A stretch of DNA of 64,000 nt from Prochlorococcus sp. AG-418-M08 (GCA_003213955.1 QCMG01000001.1:124001-188000); one strand, 5' to 3'; positions 41,569-52,940 are shown, counted from the stretch's first letter. Numbers and translations are program-made. Notes: generated by a model not told the origin, from the sequence alone.

Positions 41569-44060
41569 AATTAACTAACGCTTTAATTAATCTTTCTCAT
41601 AAAGTGTCTAATAATAAAGAATATTTTGATTTAATTAAGAATTGGATTAGACCTCTACAGAAATCTCTTACTCTTGAATCAGAAAATAAATTTTCAAATT
41701 TACTAGGAAGAAAACAATTTTTTAATGATTATCTCTATGAATCATTAAGTAATTTAGAAAAACTAAAATTAAGTGATGAATTTATCAAATTATTTAGTGA
41801 ATTTTCAATTAGATATTCTGAATATAATAATTTAGATATTAATCAAAGAAAAAGACTTGTAATTGATACTAGAAAAAGTCTATTTAAATTAGGAAAATTT
41901 ATTGATTTAAATTATTCTCAAAACAATACCAACAATTATTATTCAAAAGTCATAGATTCTAATCTATCTCTAAACTCAGATATTTCCTTAATAAAAAGTA
42001 TTGGTAAGGTGAATAAAAATAAGCTAAATGAATTGGGGATATTTAATATAAAAGACTTAATTAATTATTTTCCAAGAACTTATTTAGATTATACAAATAG
42101 AGTTAAAATAAATAATTTAAAACCAGATAATTTATATACTTGTATTGCGACTATTAAAAAGTTTTATATTTATAAGAGTCAAAAAAATAGTAATTTATCA
42201 ATAATGAACATAGTTATATTTGATGAAACATCATCTATTAAAGTTACAAAATTTTTTTTAGGAAAAAGATTTAGATCTTATTCCTTTTTTTCTTCTCAGA
42301 AGTCTTTATTTACGCCTGGTACTAAATTGGCTGTATCCGGGAAGGTGAAATTATCTGAGTATGGAAAAAATTTTGTAGATCCACAGATAGAAATTTTAAA
42401 TAATAATTATGAGTCATTTAATTTTTCTGGAAAGATTATGCCGTTATATTCTTTATCAGAATCATTTTCAAATATAAGTTTTATAAAATTAATTAAAAAA
42501 GTAATTATTTATTCAAAATATTTTCCTGAATTACTTACTCAAAAACAACTTAATTCATTATCTTTATTATCAAAAAGTGAATCATTAATAAATATTCATT
42601 TACCTCCCACTCAGGATGCTTTGGTTGAATCAAAAAAGAGATTAGTGTTTGATGAATTATTTCTATTGCAAATGAAGTTTTTGTTGAGAAAAAGAAAGAA
42701 CCAAAAAAAAATTATTACACAAAATTCTATTAAAAAAAGATTTTTACTTAAAGATTTTTTAAACAAAATTCCTTTTCAATTCACAAAGTCGCAGGAAAAG
42801 GTTCTTGATGAAATTAAATATGATTTATCAAATTCAACACCTATGTCGAGATTACTACAGGGAGATGTTGGAAGTGGGAAAACTATTATTGCAATAGTTA
42901 CTCTTTTGCTTGTTCTAGAAAAAGATCAACAAGGTGCATTAATGGTTCCGACTGAGGTACTTGCTACTCAACACTATAAGAATTTAATAAAATATTTAAA
43001 CCCACTTCTTGTTTCTGTTGAACTTCTTACTGGAAATACTCCTCAGAAAAAGAGAAAAGAAATACTAACGAACTTAAAAAATGGAATGGTGGATATTCTT
43101 GTAGGTACTCATGCATTGTTTGAAGATAAGGTCATTTTTAATTCATTAGGGATTGTAGTAATAGATGAACAACATAGGTTTGGGGTAACTCAAAGAAATC
43201 GATTACTTAATAAAGGTGATAATACTCATCTCTTATCAATGACAGCTACTCCAATACCGAGGACCCTTGCTTTATCACTTTATGGTGATTTAGATATTAG
43301 TCAGATTACAGAACTCCCACCAGGAAGAATTCCAATAAATACAAAAATAATTTCAGAAGATGAGTTAAAAGGATTATTTAAAAATGTTGAGGATGAAATA
43401 GTAAATGGGAAGCAAGCTTATGTAATTTTGCCATTAATTGAAGATTCTGAAAAAATGAATTTAAGTTCTGCCAAAAAAATTTTTAAATATTTATCAGAGG
43501 AGATTTTTTTAAAAAATAAGGTTGGATTATTACATGGAAAATTAAATTCTGAAGAAAAGAATAATGTAATTAATTCTTTTTTAAAAAATGAGATTAATAT
43601 CTTAGTCTCTACAACAGTTATTGAGGTTGGAATTGATGTACCTAATGCTTCTATTATGTTTATTTATAACTCTGAAAGATTTGGATTGTCTCAATTACAT
43701 CAGTTAAGAGGACGAGTTGGTAGAGGGATCCATCAATCTTTTTGTTACTTAGTAACCTCTGAAAAAAATGGGCTGGAAAATAAAAGATTAAGTGTTTTAG
43801 AAAAATCTAACGATGGTTTTTATATTGCGGAAAAAGATTTGGAATTTAGAGGGCCCGGCCAACTCTTAGGATATAAGCAATCAGGGCTACCTGATTTTGT
43901 ATTGGATAACTTACCAAATAATAAAGTTTTGATTGATATGGCTAGAGAAGAGGCGAAGAAGATAGTAAATGATGATCCAGATTTAACAAAAAACAATTTA
44001 TTAAAAGATTTGCTAGTAGATAATTCTGAAAACAAATTTATACATGACTTCTTAAATTAA
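41535..44060 (+). CDS. recG: ATP-dependent DNA helicase RecG
   Basis: 841 residues; about 140 longer at the N-terminus than E. coli RecG, as usual in cyanobacteria. Wedge/OB domain at about 160-330 (KSIGKVNKNKLNELGI starts it). Helicase motifs: LLQGDVGSGKT (I), VIDEQHRFG (II, DEQH), MTATPIPRTL (III), QLRGRVGRG (VI). It reverses stalled forks and processes branched DNA. TTG start at 41535 inside the upstream gene; other starts further in cannot be ruled out. Confidence 0.95.
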   Translation: MEKQGTSFKKLKLTNALINLSHKVSNNKEYFDLIKNWIRPLQKSLTLESENKFSNLLGRKQFFNDYLYESLSNLEKLKLSDEFIKLFSEFSIRYSEYNNLDINQRKRLVIDTRKSLFKLGKFIDLNYSQNNTNNYYSKVIDSNLSLNSDISLIKSIGKVNKNKLNELGIFNIKDLINYFPRTYLDYTNRVKINNLKPDNLYTCIATIKKFYIYKSQKNSNLSIMNIVIFDETSSIKVTKFFLGKRFRSYSFFSSQKSLFTPGTKLAVSGKVKLSEYGKNFVDPQIEILNNNYESFNFSGKIMPLYSLSESFSNISFIKLIKKVIIYSKYFPELLTQKQLNSLSLLSKSESLINIHLPPTQDALVESKKRLVFDELFLLQMKFLLRKRKNQKKIITQNSIKKRFLLKDFLNKIPFQFTKSQEKVLDEIKYDLSNSTPMSRLLQGDVGSGKTIIAIVTLLLVLEKDQQGALMVPTEVLATQHYKNLIKYLNPLLVSVELLTGNTPQKKRKEILTNLKNGMVDILVGTHALFEDKVIFNSLGIVVIDEQHRFGVTQRNRLLNKGDNTHLLSMTATPIPRTLALSLYGDLDISQITELPPGRIPINTKIISEDELKGLFKNVEDEIVNGKQAYVILPLIEDSEKMNLSSAKKIFKYLSEEIFLKNKVGLLHGKLNSEEKNNVINSFLKNEINILVSTTVIEVGIDVPNASIMFIYNSERFGLSQLHQLRGRVGRGIHQSFCYLVTSEKNGLENKRLSVLEKSNDGFYIAEKDLEFRGPGQLLGYKQSGLPDFVLDNLPNNKVLIDMAREEAKKIVNDDPDLTKNNLLKDLLVDNSENKFIHDFLN

Positions 44061-44119
44061 TACTTTTAATTGTCATTTTTAAATTATATGCAAATATAAG
44101 ATGAATAGAAAAAAATTTA

Positions 44120-44809
44120 TTGAAAATTTGGAATGAAATCCCAATTAAAGATAATAAAGATAAATTAATTGCCATACCAAATTGTTTTGAATTTATTAAT
44201 CCCCATCCTTACTATTTATTAGGTGCTCCTTATCCTAAACATGAGGGGATTTGGAAATTAAGAGAGGAAGTTGTTAAAAGATTAATAAAAGTAAATGAAT
44301 ATTTAAAATTAAAAAATAATAGTTTTCACCTTTTGATTTATGACAGTTGGCGACCTATTGAAGTTCAAGAATTTATGTTCAATAGAGCATTTAGTTTGGA
44401 GTGTGAAAGGTTGGATATCGATGCTTCGGTAAAAGATATGAAAAGATATCCTTTAGTACAAAAAAAAGTTGAGGAATTTTGGGCATACCCATCATTTGAT
44501 GAGAGATGCCCTCCTCCGCATTCAACAGGAGGCGCTTTGGACATAACTTTGGCTGATAGTTGTGGAAATATTGTAAATATGGGAAGCAATATTGATCAGA
44601 TGGATGAGAAATCAGACCCAAATTTTTATAAAAAAAATCTTGAAATGGAATACGCAATTATCTTTAATGATAGAAGAGATTTATTAAAAGAAATTATGCT
44701 TAAATTTGAATTCGTTCAGCATCCAAATGAATGGTGGCATTTTAGTTATGGAGATCAATTATGGGCTTGGAAGAACAAAAAAGCTAGTGCTTTATATGGA
44801 AAAATTTAA
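44120..44809 (+). CDS. D-alanyl-D-alanine dipeptidase-like protein (VanX/DdpX, M15D)
   Basis: 229 residues. Zinc site HSTGGALDIT (134-143; SxHxxGxAxD-like with His, Asp) and the third ligand His in EWWHF near 213; YDSWRP at 75-80 matches the VanX substrate-binding Arg. The family splits D-Ala-D-Ala for peptidoglycan recycling. No signal peptide, so cytoplasmic. TTG start at 44120-44122. Converges with sir. Confidence 0.85.
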   Translation: MKIWNEIPIKDNKDKLIAIPNCFEFINPHPYYLLGAPYPKHEGIWKLREEVVKRLIKVNEYLKLKNNSFHLLIYDSWRPIEVQEFMFNRAFSLECERLDIDASVKDMKRYPLVQKKVEEFWAYPSFDERCPPPHSTGGALDITLADSCGNIVNMGSNIDQMDEKSDPNFYKKNLEMEYAIIFNDRRDLLKEIMLKFEFVQHPNEWWHFSYGDQLWAWKNKKASALYGKI

Positions 44810-44812
44810 ATT

Positions 44813-46603
44813 TTAGTCGATCTCTTTTAGCAAATTTGTAATTATAGATTCGTTTTGATTATTTATAAAATCCCCAAAATCTATTTCTAAACTAGTTTTT
44901 TTCCAACATTCTAATAAGGGTTTAATGGTTTTTTCTAAATCTTCAAGTTCCATTCTCTGCAAGTATGGCTTTGCTAACCTTTGAAGGTTTTTACTACCTC
45001 CTAACCATAGTTGATATTTATTTTGCCCACTTCCAACAAGAGCTAGTTCTGCCATGTAAGGTCTTGTACATCCGTTTGGACATCCTGTCATTCGGAATAA
45101 TATTGTTTTTTCTATATTCATATCATTTAGTAATTTTTCTATTCTAGTGAGTACTTGAGGTAAAATTCTTTCAGCTTCGGTCATTGCTAGTCCGCAAAGA
45201 GGGAGAGCTGGACATGCTAAGGCGTGTCTTTGGATTTCATTGATATCATTTAGATTGTCATATCCAATCGTTACTAAAGCCTTTTTAATTTCACTTTTGT
45301 TTTTATTTGGGATATTACAAAGCAAAATATCCTGATTAGGAGTAAGTCTTATATCAAGATCATTTTCTTTAACAATATCCTTTATTAATGCTTTCTTCTT
45401 GCCAGATAGTCTACCTGATAATAATGGTAATCCAACAAATGAATAATCTTTATTTTGTTTATGCCACCCTAGATAATCAATTAATTTGTTTTTAGGCTCT
45501 TTTCTTAAAGGCTTAATATCTTTTTTAAAGTACTTATCTAAAAGTATTTTTTTAAACCATTTAATACCTTTCCTATGCAGTAGGTATTTCATTCTTGAAT
45601 TTTTTCTTGATTTTCTGTCACCATAATCTCTCTGTATGGCGACGATGCTTTGAATTAATTCATAGATATCATCATTTGGTACATAACCAAGTGGATCTGC
45701 AATTCTTGCAAATGTCTCTTCATTATTATGGGTTCGACCCATGCCTCCACCGACATAAAAATTACAACCTTCTAAGATTCCCTCTTTAGAAGTGAAAGCA
45801 ACTATTCCAATATCATTGGTAAGAAGATCAACAGAATTATCGCCTGGAACGGTGACAGCGCATTTAAACTTTCTTGGGAGGTAAGTGGAGCCATATAAGG
45901 GCTCCTCTTTGTTTCCGCTAAAAACATGATCTTTAAACTGCAACTTTCTATTCTCTGCAATTTCTTTATCTGGCTTTATTTTATATTCTAAATTTCCGTC
46001 AGCCCAAAGCTCTAAAAAAGTTCCTTGTCCAGCTACAGGCGTTAAAAGATCAGCAACTTTTATAGCTAAAGCTCTTGCTGTTATGTATTCAGGTGTTTCA
46101 AAAGGTGCGGCTGGAGCCATAACATTTCTGTTTATGTCTCCACAAGCAGCTAATGTAGAACCCATTGAATTTACAATGGATTGAATAACTTCCTTAAGAT
46201 TATCTTTTCTGATTCCATGCATTTGAAAGGCTTGCCTAGTCGTTGCCCTAAGTGTTCCGTTACCAAGTTTGTTAGATAATTCATCTAAAGATAGAAATAA
46301 TTTTCCTGGTATTTCTCCCCCAGGACTTCTTAGCCTAAGCATCATCTGCCAATCTTTACTTTTGCCGGGTTTTCTATTTTCTCTATTATCTTGTTGATAA
46401 CTTCCATGAAATTTCAATAACTGAACAGCATCATTAGTAAAATGATCACTTTCATTGATTAATTCACTAGCAAGTGGTTCCCTTAGAAATTTACTACCTT
46501 TCTTAAAATTTTCGAATTTAGATACTTCTAAACCATTTGCTAAACAAACAGTATCTTGTTTAGTAATCTCTTTTTTCTTTTTTACTTTCTCAACCTTGAT
46601 CAA
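44813..46603 (-). CDS. sir: Ferredoxin-dependent sulfite reductase
   Basis: 596 residues. LLKFHGSYQQDNRENR near residue 65-80 is typical of sulfite rather than nitrite reductases; RATTRQAFQMHGI follows. The 4Fe-4S/siroheme Cys are in ACPALPLCGLA and TGCPNGCTRPYMAE. It reduces sulfite to sulfide with six electrons from ferredoxin, the step before cysteine synthesis. Start is TTG at 46601-46603. Not NirA: sequence and the early FHGSYQQ motif argue against it. Confidence 0.9.
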   Translation of the reverse strand: MIKVEKVKKKKEITKQDTVCLANGLEVSKFENFKKGSKFLREPLASELINESDHFTNDAVQLLKFHGSYQQDNRENRKPGKSKDWQMMLRLRSPGGEIPGKLFLSLDELSNKLGNGTLRATTRQAFQMHGIRKDNLKEVIQSIVNSMGSTLAACGDINRNVMAPAAPFETPEYITARALAIKVADLLTPVAGQGTFLELWADGNLEYKIKPDKEIAENRKLQFKDHVFSGNKEEPLYGSTYLPRKFKCAVTVPGDNSVDLLTNDIGIVAFTSKEGILEGCNFYVGGGMGRTHNNEETFARIADPLGYVPNDDIYELIQSIVAIQRDYGDRKSRKNSRMKYLLHRKGIKWFKKILLDKYFKKDIKPLRKEPKNKLIDYLGWHKQNKDYSFVGLPLLSGRLSGKKKALIKDIVKENDLDIRLTPNQDILLCNIPNKNKSEIKKALVTIGYDNLNDINEIQRHALACPALPLCGLAMTEAERILPQVLTRIEKLLNDMNIEKTILFRMTGCPNGCTRPYMAELALVGSGQNKYQLWLGGSKNLQRLAKPYLQRMELEDLEKTIKPLLECWKKTSLEIDFGDFINNQNESIITNLLKEID

Positions 46604-46690
46604 GGGACCATAACATATCTCTTTTTATACATTAGCGAAAAGCTTATTTAACCGGTAGTAAATTATAGTTGTAATAGCCATAATTTTTTT

Positions 46691-48847
46691 TTGTCAAATT
46701 ATTTACTTGAGATAGGAACAGAAGATTTGCCAGCAAAATTTTCTCATTCTGTATTAAACCAAATTAAATCTCTAATAGAATTTGAATTTGATAAGAAACT
46801 TATCAAATATAATAATATTATTTGCGTATCCACACCTAGAAGGATTGTACTATTTCTTGAAGGTTTAGTTGATTATTGTGATGATAAGACGGTAACAAGA
46901 AAAGGCCCTAAAGCGACTTCTGCATTTTTAAATGGGGTTCCCACAAATGCGGCTATAGGATTTGCAAATAGTTTAGGGATCAATATAGAGGATCTTGTAA
47001 TAAAAGAAACAGATAAGGGTGATTTTGTATTTGGAAAAAAAATTGAGAAAGGAGAATCTACAAGGTCTTCTTTATCTTCAATAATTCCTAAGTTAATAAA
47101 GAATTTGCAAGGGCCCAGATTTATGAAATGGGGATATGGCAGCTTTAAATTTTCAAGACCTATCAGATGGATTGTCTCACTTTATAATAATGAAATTCTT
47201 GATTTTGTATTCGATGAATGTGATCCTAAGATCGAGATAGGCAATAAATCAAAAAGTCACCGACTATTTAACGAAGTTATTGAAATTAATAATCCAGAAA
47301 ACTATTTTGAATTAATGGCTAAAAGTGGAGTTTTAGTTAAACGAGAGGAAAGAAAAGCAAAAATCTTTAATATCATAAATATAGAATCTGAATTGGTAAA
47401 TTTAAAACCTGATCTATCTGAAGATTTACTTAACGAACTAACTGATTTAGTTGAATCACCTAATTTAATAAAATGTAATTTTGATAAAAAATTTCTTGAT
47501 CTACCTGTTGAAGTCCTTTCAACAGTAATGAAAAGTCACCAAAGATATATTCCTCTTCTGAAGAAAGATATAAAATTTTCTAAATTAGAATTGAGTTCTG
47601 AAAGAATTATTAGTACAAATTTCTTTGTCATCTCAAATGGTTTAAAAGAATCTAATGAAATTATCTCAATTGGTAACCAAAAAGTATTAAAGGCAAGATT
47701 CTCTGACGCAAAATTTTTTGTTGAAAGTGATAAAAAGGTTTCTTCAAATGAAAGAAATGAAAAACTTAAATCTGTCTCTTATTTAAAAGGTATGGGTAAT
47801 GTTTTTGAGAGGGTAGAAAGAATTGAAGTTATTGCAGGAAAGATAAATAAATTTTTAAATGATAAATCTTTAGATAGTAAAAAAGTTGTAGAAGCTGCAA
47901 GGCTTTGCAAAAACGATTTATGTAGTGAAATCGTTTTTGAATTTCCTGAATTACAAGGGATAATGGGAGGAAAATATTTAAGAAATGAAGGCTTTTCTAA
48001 GGAAATTTGTTTAGCTGTATCTGAACATTATTTGCCTAGTTTTTATAAAGATGATTTACCTTCTACAAAATACGGTGCAATTATTTCTATATCTGACAAA
48101 ATAGAAACTTTAATAAGCATATTTATTTCTGGTAAAAGGCCAAGTGGCTCATCTGATCCTTATGCATTAAGAAGAAGTTTAAATGGGATAATTCTAATTA
48201 TTTGGCAATTTGAGCTGGATTTATCAATTGAAAATATTTTTGAGGAGCTTCTCGAATATTGGAAAAATTCACTACCAAACTTAAATTTTGTGAAGGAAAA
48301 AGTATTAAATGATTTAATTGAATTTACTAATCAAAGAATTATTAATCATCTTGATGAATTATCAATTGGTAAAGAATTAATTAAAGCTACATGTTTAATT
48401 GATCCCTCTACTGAAAAAAGAATAATTGATATTTTGGATTTAAAAAATAGAATTTATGTTATTAACCAGCTTAAAGGGAAAGCAAATTTTTCTGGAATTC
48501 AAAAAGTTATCACAAGAGTTAGTAAACTTGCTGAGAATGGAAATCTAAAAACAAATATTTTTTCATCAAAAGATTATGTAAATCCAAAGCTATTTGAAAA
48601 GGAATGTGAAGCTAAAGTATTTGAATTCATAAGGGAATTAGAAAAAATCCCATCATTGACTAATTGTGATTATTTTAAATTATTCAGTCTATTTGAAAGT
48701 TATACTGAAAAACTTAATGAATTATTTGATAATGAGAAGGGTGTTCTAGTGATGGCTGAGAATCCTGAAATTAGAAATAATAGGCTCAATTTACTATGCT
48801 TGGTCAGAAATTACTCTTTGAAAATAGCTGACTTTAGACTTCTTTAA
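46691..48847 (+). CDS. glyS: Glycine--tRNA ligase beta subunit
   Basis: 718 residues. LLEIGTEDLPAKF at the start is the signature of GlyRS beta; GDFVFGKKIEKG, MKWGYGSFKFSRPIRWIVSLY and MKSHQRYIPLL follow; the C-terminus has the anticodon-binding domain. It pairs with GlyQ (elsewhere) as alpha2beta2. TTG start at 46691. Its 3' end overlaps chlP by four bases. Divergent from sir. Confidence 0.96.
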   Translation: MSNYLLEIGTEDLPAKFSHSVLNQIKSLIEFEFDKKLIKYNNIICVSTPRRIVLFLEGLVDYCDDKTVTRKGPKATSAFLNGVPTNAAIGFANSLGINIEDLVIKETDKGDFVFGKKIEKGESTRSSLSSIIPKLIKNLQGPRFMKWGYGSFKFSRPIRWIVSLYNNEILDFVFDECDPKIEIGNKSKSHRLFNEVIEINNPENYFELMAKSGVLVKREERKAKIFNIINIESELVNLKPDLSEDLLNELTDLVESPNLIKCNFDKKFLDLPVEVLSTVMKSHQRYIPLLKKDIKFSKLELSSERIISTNFFVISNGLKESNEIISIGNQKVLKARFSDAKFFVESDKKVSSNERNEKLKSVSYLKGMGNVFERVERIEVIAGKINKFLNDKSLDSKKVVEAARLCKNDLCSEIVFEFPELQGIMGGKYLRNEGFSKEICLAVSEHYLPSFYKDDLPSTKYGAIISISDKIETLISIFISGKRPSGSSDPYALRRSLNGIILIIWQFELDLSIENIFEELLEYWKNSLPNLNFVKEKVLNDLIEFTNQRIINHLDELSIGKELIKATCLIDPSTEKRIIDILDLKNRIYVINQLKGKANFSGIQKVITRVSKLAENGNLKTNIFSSKDYVNPKLFEKECEAKVFEFIRELEKIPSLTNCDYFKLFSLFESYTEKLNELFDNEKGVLVMAENPEIRNNRLNLLCLVRNYSLKIADFRLL

Positions 48848-50175
48848 CTCTTAACTTTAATTCCACCTTTAATTGAATAATTTTTAAGCATCTCTTCCAC
48901 TTCTTTATCTTCTCTTACAGCGCTATTAACTGGTTTGTAATTAAGTGGTGCAAGTGCTTTACCCCTTAAAATTGATCCAAGAGTAAGCATAGTAATCTTA
49001 AGTTGTTGGAGAGGTTTCATAGAAACAACTCTTTTGTATAAGTAACTATCAAAAGTAAGTTTTTGAACATCCATATCATCACACATTTCAACAAAAGCTT
49101 CCCTGGCAGAATCGTTTCTATAAAAAATATTTTGAAGAATTTCTAATACCTTATAGGTTGTGCCATATTTTTTATCCCATTTTTTTAGATAATTTTTTAA
49201 ATTGTTTTCTGATGGAATCTCTTGCCCGTTCTTTGAGGCTGCCACAATTTCTTCAGCACACATTCTTCCACTTTTTGCTGCAAAATATATACCTTCTCCA
49301 GAACTTTTAGTGACATAGCCAGCCGCATCACCTACTAAAGCCATTCTCCCTACAACTCTGCGAGGTCTTGGATGCTCAGGAATAGGATGTGCTTCAACTT
49401 TAATAACTTCTCCATTGACAAGCCTTTTTTTTGCTCTATTCCTTACACCTTCTTGAAGGCCTTTTATTAAGGATTGATTTTTTTGCATTGTCCCTGTTCC
49501 TACTGCGACATGGTCATATTTAGGAAATACCCAACCATAAAAATCAGGAGAAACATCAGTTCCCACATACATCTCAGCAAGATCTTCGTAGTAACTCATC
49601 TCTTCTTTAGGTAATTTAATTCTCTCTTGGAAAGCAATAGCTACCTTATAATCACCTGCATCCATAGCTTTAGCGACTCTGCTGTTAGCACCATCTGCTC
49701 CGATTAAAAGGTCTACAGTGAGCTCTTTAAGCTCTCCTTTCTTATCTCCAGAAGAAAAATCAGAATATGACAGTTTGTATGGCCCCTGATTGTCATTTCC
49801 AGTATCAATAGAAGTAACTAATCCATTAATTAATGTTGCTCCAAGCTCAGATGCCCTGTTTCTCATGAATGCATCCATTACTTCTCTTCTGCACATTCCA
49901 ATAAACTCATTATCACTTTTGCCATAAACGTTATCTAAACTAATGTCAACTTCTCTATTAGAGGGTGAAATCATTTTCATATGTCTTACTTTTCTATCAA
50001 TGATTGATTCTGGTAAGTCGAATTCCTCAACCATGCAGAGAGGAATAGCTCCTCCACAAGGTTTTGCATTATCTAATTTTCTTTCAAAAAGCCAAGTTTT
50101 TATTCCAGATTTAGCAAGTATTTCAGCAGCACATGAACCACTTGGACCTCCACCAATAACAGCAACTCTCAACAT
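48844..50175 (-). CDS. chlP: Geranylgeranyl diphosphate/chlorophyll reductase
   Basis: 443 residues. FAD-binding GGGPSGSCAAE at 8-18; LFERKLDNAKPCGGAIP follows; GDAAGYVTKSSGEGIYFAA is the second FAD motif. ChlP reduces the geranylgeranyl side chain to phytyl for chlorophyll and tocopherol. Here it serves divinyl-chlorophyll synthesis (inference from the organism). Monocistronic. Confidence 0.95.
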   Translation of the reverse strand: MLRVAVIGGGPSGSCAAEILAKSGIKTWLFERKLDNAKPCGGAIPLCMVEEFDLPESIIDRKVRHMKMISPSNREVDISLDNVYGKSDNEFIGMCRREVMDAFMRNRASELGATLINGLVTSIDTGNDNQGPYKLSYSDFSSGDKKGELKELTVDLLIGADGANSRVAKAMDAGDYKVAIAFQERIKLPKEEMSYYEDLAEMYVGTDVSPDFYGWVFPKYDHVAVGTGTMQKNQSLIKGLQEGVRNRAKKRLVNGEVIKVEAHPIPEHPRPRRVVGRMALVGDAAGYVTKSSGEGIYFAAKSGRMCAEEIVAASKNGQEIPSENNLKNYLKKWDKKYGTTYKVLEILQNIFYRNDSAREAFVEMCDDMDVQKLTFDSYLYKRVVSMKPLQQLKITMLTLGSILRGKALAPLNYKPVNSAVREDKEVEEMLKNYSIKGGIKVKS

Positions 50176-50283
50176 ATTAAAAAAAAGTATCCTATTAAAA
50201 AACTACATCAATTTCCCTATAAAAGTGCATTTCGTAAATTAATAGTTAATATCGAAATATGTTTTTAAATTAAGCTTTTTATA

Positions 50284-51018
50284 TTGGACCGAAAAGAAGA
50301 ATTAAATACAGCATTTGATATCCCAGTTGCTGAAAGGAAATATTCAGAAAAACCTAATCTTAAAATAATTAAAAAAATATTAACCATTAGTCCATTTTTG
50401 TTATTACTTATTTCTATTTTAGGTTTGAAATTGACTAGGAATTTAAAACTAAGCTCTATTAGAAATATCAACATTGAAAATGCTTATACGCCCGATCACA
50501 GTATATTGGGCCACCTACCCTACAATGAAGTTTCCAAAGGAAAACTTGTTGTTATCGAACCTAATATTGAAGTTCATGTTGATATGAGTGAATCTTTATT
50601 GAAAATGAGGGAACATGCAAAAAAAGATGGAATATCTTTGGTTTTCTTAAGTGGATTTAGATCAATAAATTTGCAAGAAAAAATCTTTTATTCTTTAAAA
50701 TCTATTAGAAATCAAAATGCTGCAGAAAGGGCCAGAGTATCTGCCCCTCCTGGATATTCTGAACATAGTACTGGTTTCGCTATAGATATTGGCGATTTTA
50801 ATAAACGAGAAACAGATTTTGAAGTTGAATTTGAGAATACTGATGCGTTTAAATGGTTAAAAAAGAATGCTGCAAAGTACCATTTCAAATTATCTTTCAA
50901 CAAAAATAATAAGAATGTTGATTATGAGCCTTGGCATTGGAGATATGAAGGATCAATTGAGGCTCTTCAAGTTTTTGAAGCATCAAATAGGAAGTTAAAA
51001 AATACAAAAGATCAATGA
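50284..51018 (+). CDS. D-Ala-D-Ala carboxypeptidase-like protein (VanY, M15B)
   Basis: 244 residues. One N-terminal helix at about 29-45 (ILTISPFLLLLISILGL) anchors it; the catalytic part is outside. Zinc site HSTGFAIDIGD, third ligand in EPWHWRYEG, and FLSGFRSINLQ (substrate Arg). It trims the last D-Ala from peptidoglycan stem peptides. TTG start at 50284-50286. Second M15-type gene within 6 kb. Confidence 0.88.
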   Translation: MDRKEELNTAFDIPVAERKYSEKPNLKIIKKILTISPFLLLLISILGLKLTRNLKLSSIRNINIENAYTPDHSILGHLPYNEVSKGKLVVIEPNIEVHVDMSESLLKMREHAKKDGISLVFLSGFRSINLQEKIFYSLKSIRNQNAAERARVSAPPGYSEHSTGFAIDIGDFNKRETDFEVEFENTDAFKWLKKNAAKYHFKLSFNKNNKNVDYEPWHWRYEGSIEALQVFEASNRKLKNTKDQ

Positions 51019-51130
51019 AATACTTAAATAATTTATATTTGATTTTCTAAGTCTTAAAGGTAATTACTTCAGAATAAGCATTCTTTGAGTTAGCCTTGAT
51101 ATAATCACCTTTGGGTTTGTTAGTTTTTAG

Positions 51131-52933
51131 ATGTCATCCTCAAATAAAGAAATAAGAAATGTAGCGATTATTGCTCATGTAGATCATGGGAAAACAACCC
51201 TTGTAGATGCATTATTATCTCAATCTGGAATTTTCAGAGATAATGAAGTTGTTCCAACTTGTGTAATGGATTCTAATGATCTCGAAAGAGAAAGAGGTAT
51301 AACAATCCTGTCAAAAAATACAGCTGTTAATTATAAAAACACGAGAATTAATATTATTGATACACCAGGACATGCTGATTTTGGAGGAGAAGTTGAAAGG
51401 GTTTTGGGCATGGTTGATGGTTGTCTTTTAATTGTTGATGCTAATGAAGGTCCAATGCCTCAAACAAGATTTGTTTTAAAAAAAGCCTTAGAAAAAGGTC
51501 TTAGACCAATAGTTTTTGTAAATAAGATTGATAGACCTAGAGTCGTTCCGGAAATTGCTGTGGACAAAGTTCTTGATTTATTTCTTGAATTAGGAGCTGA
51601 TGATGATCAATGTGATTTTCCTTATTTATTTGGGAGTGGCTTATCGGGTTTCGCAAAAGAGGAAATGGAATCAAAAAGCGATAATATGATGCCTCTTTTT
51701 GAAGCTATTCTTAGGCATGTACCTCCTCCAGTAGGAGATTTAAACAAGCCGTTACAACTTCAGATAACAACTTTAGATTATTCTGATTTTTTAGGGAGAA
51801 TTGTTATTGGAAAGATTCACAATGGAACTATAAAAAATGGCCAACAAGCAAGTTTAATAAAGGAAAGTGGAAAAACTATCAAGGGTAAAGTAAGTAAACT
51901 GTTAGGATTTGAGGGCTTACAAAGAATAGATATTGATGAAGCTTTCGCTGGAGATATTGTTGCTGTTTCTGGCTTTGATGATGTAAATATTGGAGAAACT
52001 ATTGCTTGTCCAGAATCTCCTCACCCACTTCCTTTAATTAAGGTTGATGAACCAACATTAAATATGACTTTTGTTGTAAATGATTCTCCATTTGCCGGCA
52101 AGGAAGGGAAATTTGTTACGAGCAGGCAATTGAAAAATAGATTGGAGAGAGAATTATTAACAAATGTAGCTCTAAGAGTTGAAGAAACCGATTCTCCTGA
52201 TAGGTTTTCTGTCTCTGGGAGGGGAGAACTTCATTTAGGAATTTTAATAGAAACTATGAGGAGGGAAGGTTTTGAATTCCAAATTTCGCAACCGCAAGTT
52301 ATTTTTAGAGATATTGATGATGTTCAATGTGAACCTATAGAAACATTAGTTTTAGATGTCCCAGAAGCAGCAGTTGGCTCTTGTATAGAAAAACTTGGGT
52401 CTAGAAAGGCAGAGATGAAAAACATGCAAACAAGCTCAGATGGGAGAACTCAGTTAGAATTTCTCGTGCCATCAAGAGGTCTTATAGGATTTCGTGGGGA
52501 ATTTGTTCGGATAACTAGAGGGGAAGGAATTATGAGCCATTCTTTTTATGAATATAAGCCTAAATCAGGAGATTTTGAGACCAGAAGAAATGGGGTACTC
52601 ATTTCTTTTGAGGAGGGTGTTGCTACATTTTATGCATTAAAAAATGCAGAAGATAGAGGTGTTTATTTTATTAAACCAGGAGTGAAGGTTTATAAAGGAA
52701 TGATTATTGGCGAGAACAATAGATCACAAGATTTAGAATTGAATATCTGCAAAACTAAGCAATTGACAAATATGAGATCCGCCGGCGCAGAAGAATTAGA
52801 TACTTTACAATCCCCAGTGGATATTACTCTAGAAAGAGCGTTGGAATATATAGGTCCCGATGAAATGTTAGAAGTAACACCTGACTCTATAAGAATGAGA
52901 AAATTAAATAAGAAGAAGCTCTTAAAAAAATAA
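51131..52933 (+). CDS. typA: Ribosome-associated GTPase TypA/BipA
   Basis: 600 residues. G1 AHVDHGKTT at 15-23, G2 ERGITI, G3 [12 protein letters not shown]4 NKIDRP; then EF-G-like domains III and V and the BipA-specific C-terminus. It binds ribosomes and helps assembly and stress response. A -10-like TATAAT lies at 51100-51105. Begins a run typA-DUF309-lptB. Confidence 0.96.
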   Translation: MSSSNKEIRNVAIIAHVDHGKTTLVDALLSQSGIFRDNEVVPTCVMDSNDLERERGITILSKNTAVNYKNTRINIIDTPGHADFGGEVERVLGMVDGCLLIVDANEGPMPQTRFVLKKALEKGLRPIVFVNKIDRPRVVPEIAVDKVLDLFLELGADDDQCDFPYLFGSGLSGFAKEEMESKSDNMMPLFEAILRHVPPPVGDLNKPLQLQITTLDYSDFLGRIVIGKIHNGTIKNGQQASLIKESGKTIKGKVSKLLGFEGLQRIDIDEAFAGDIVAVSGFDDVNIGETIACPESPHPLPLIKVDEPTLNMTFVVNDSPFAGKEGKFVTSRQLKNRLERELLTNVALRVEETDSPDRFSVSGRGELHLGILIETMRREGFEFQISQPQVIFRDIDDVQCEPIETLVLDVPEAAVGSCIEKLGSRKAEMKNMQTSSDGRTQLEFLVPSRGLIGFRGEFVRITRGEGIMSHSFYEYKPKSGDFETRRNGVLISFEEGVATFYALKNAEDRGVYFIKPGVKVYKGMIIGENNRSQDLELNICKTKQLTNMRSAGAEELDTLQSPVDITLERALEYIGPDEMLEVTPDSIRMRKLNKKKLLKK

Positions 52934-52940
52934 AAAATAT

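Noticed and set aside
44813-46603. Assignment as ferredoxin-nitrite reductase (nirA)
   Set aside because: The two families share the siroheme/Fe-S motifs, but the FHGSYQQDNRENR segment and gene length fit sulfite reductase, and no nitrogen-assimilation genes are near.
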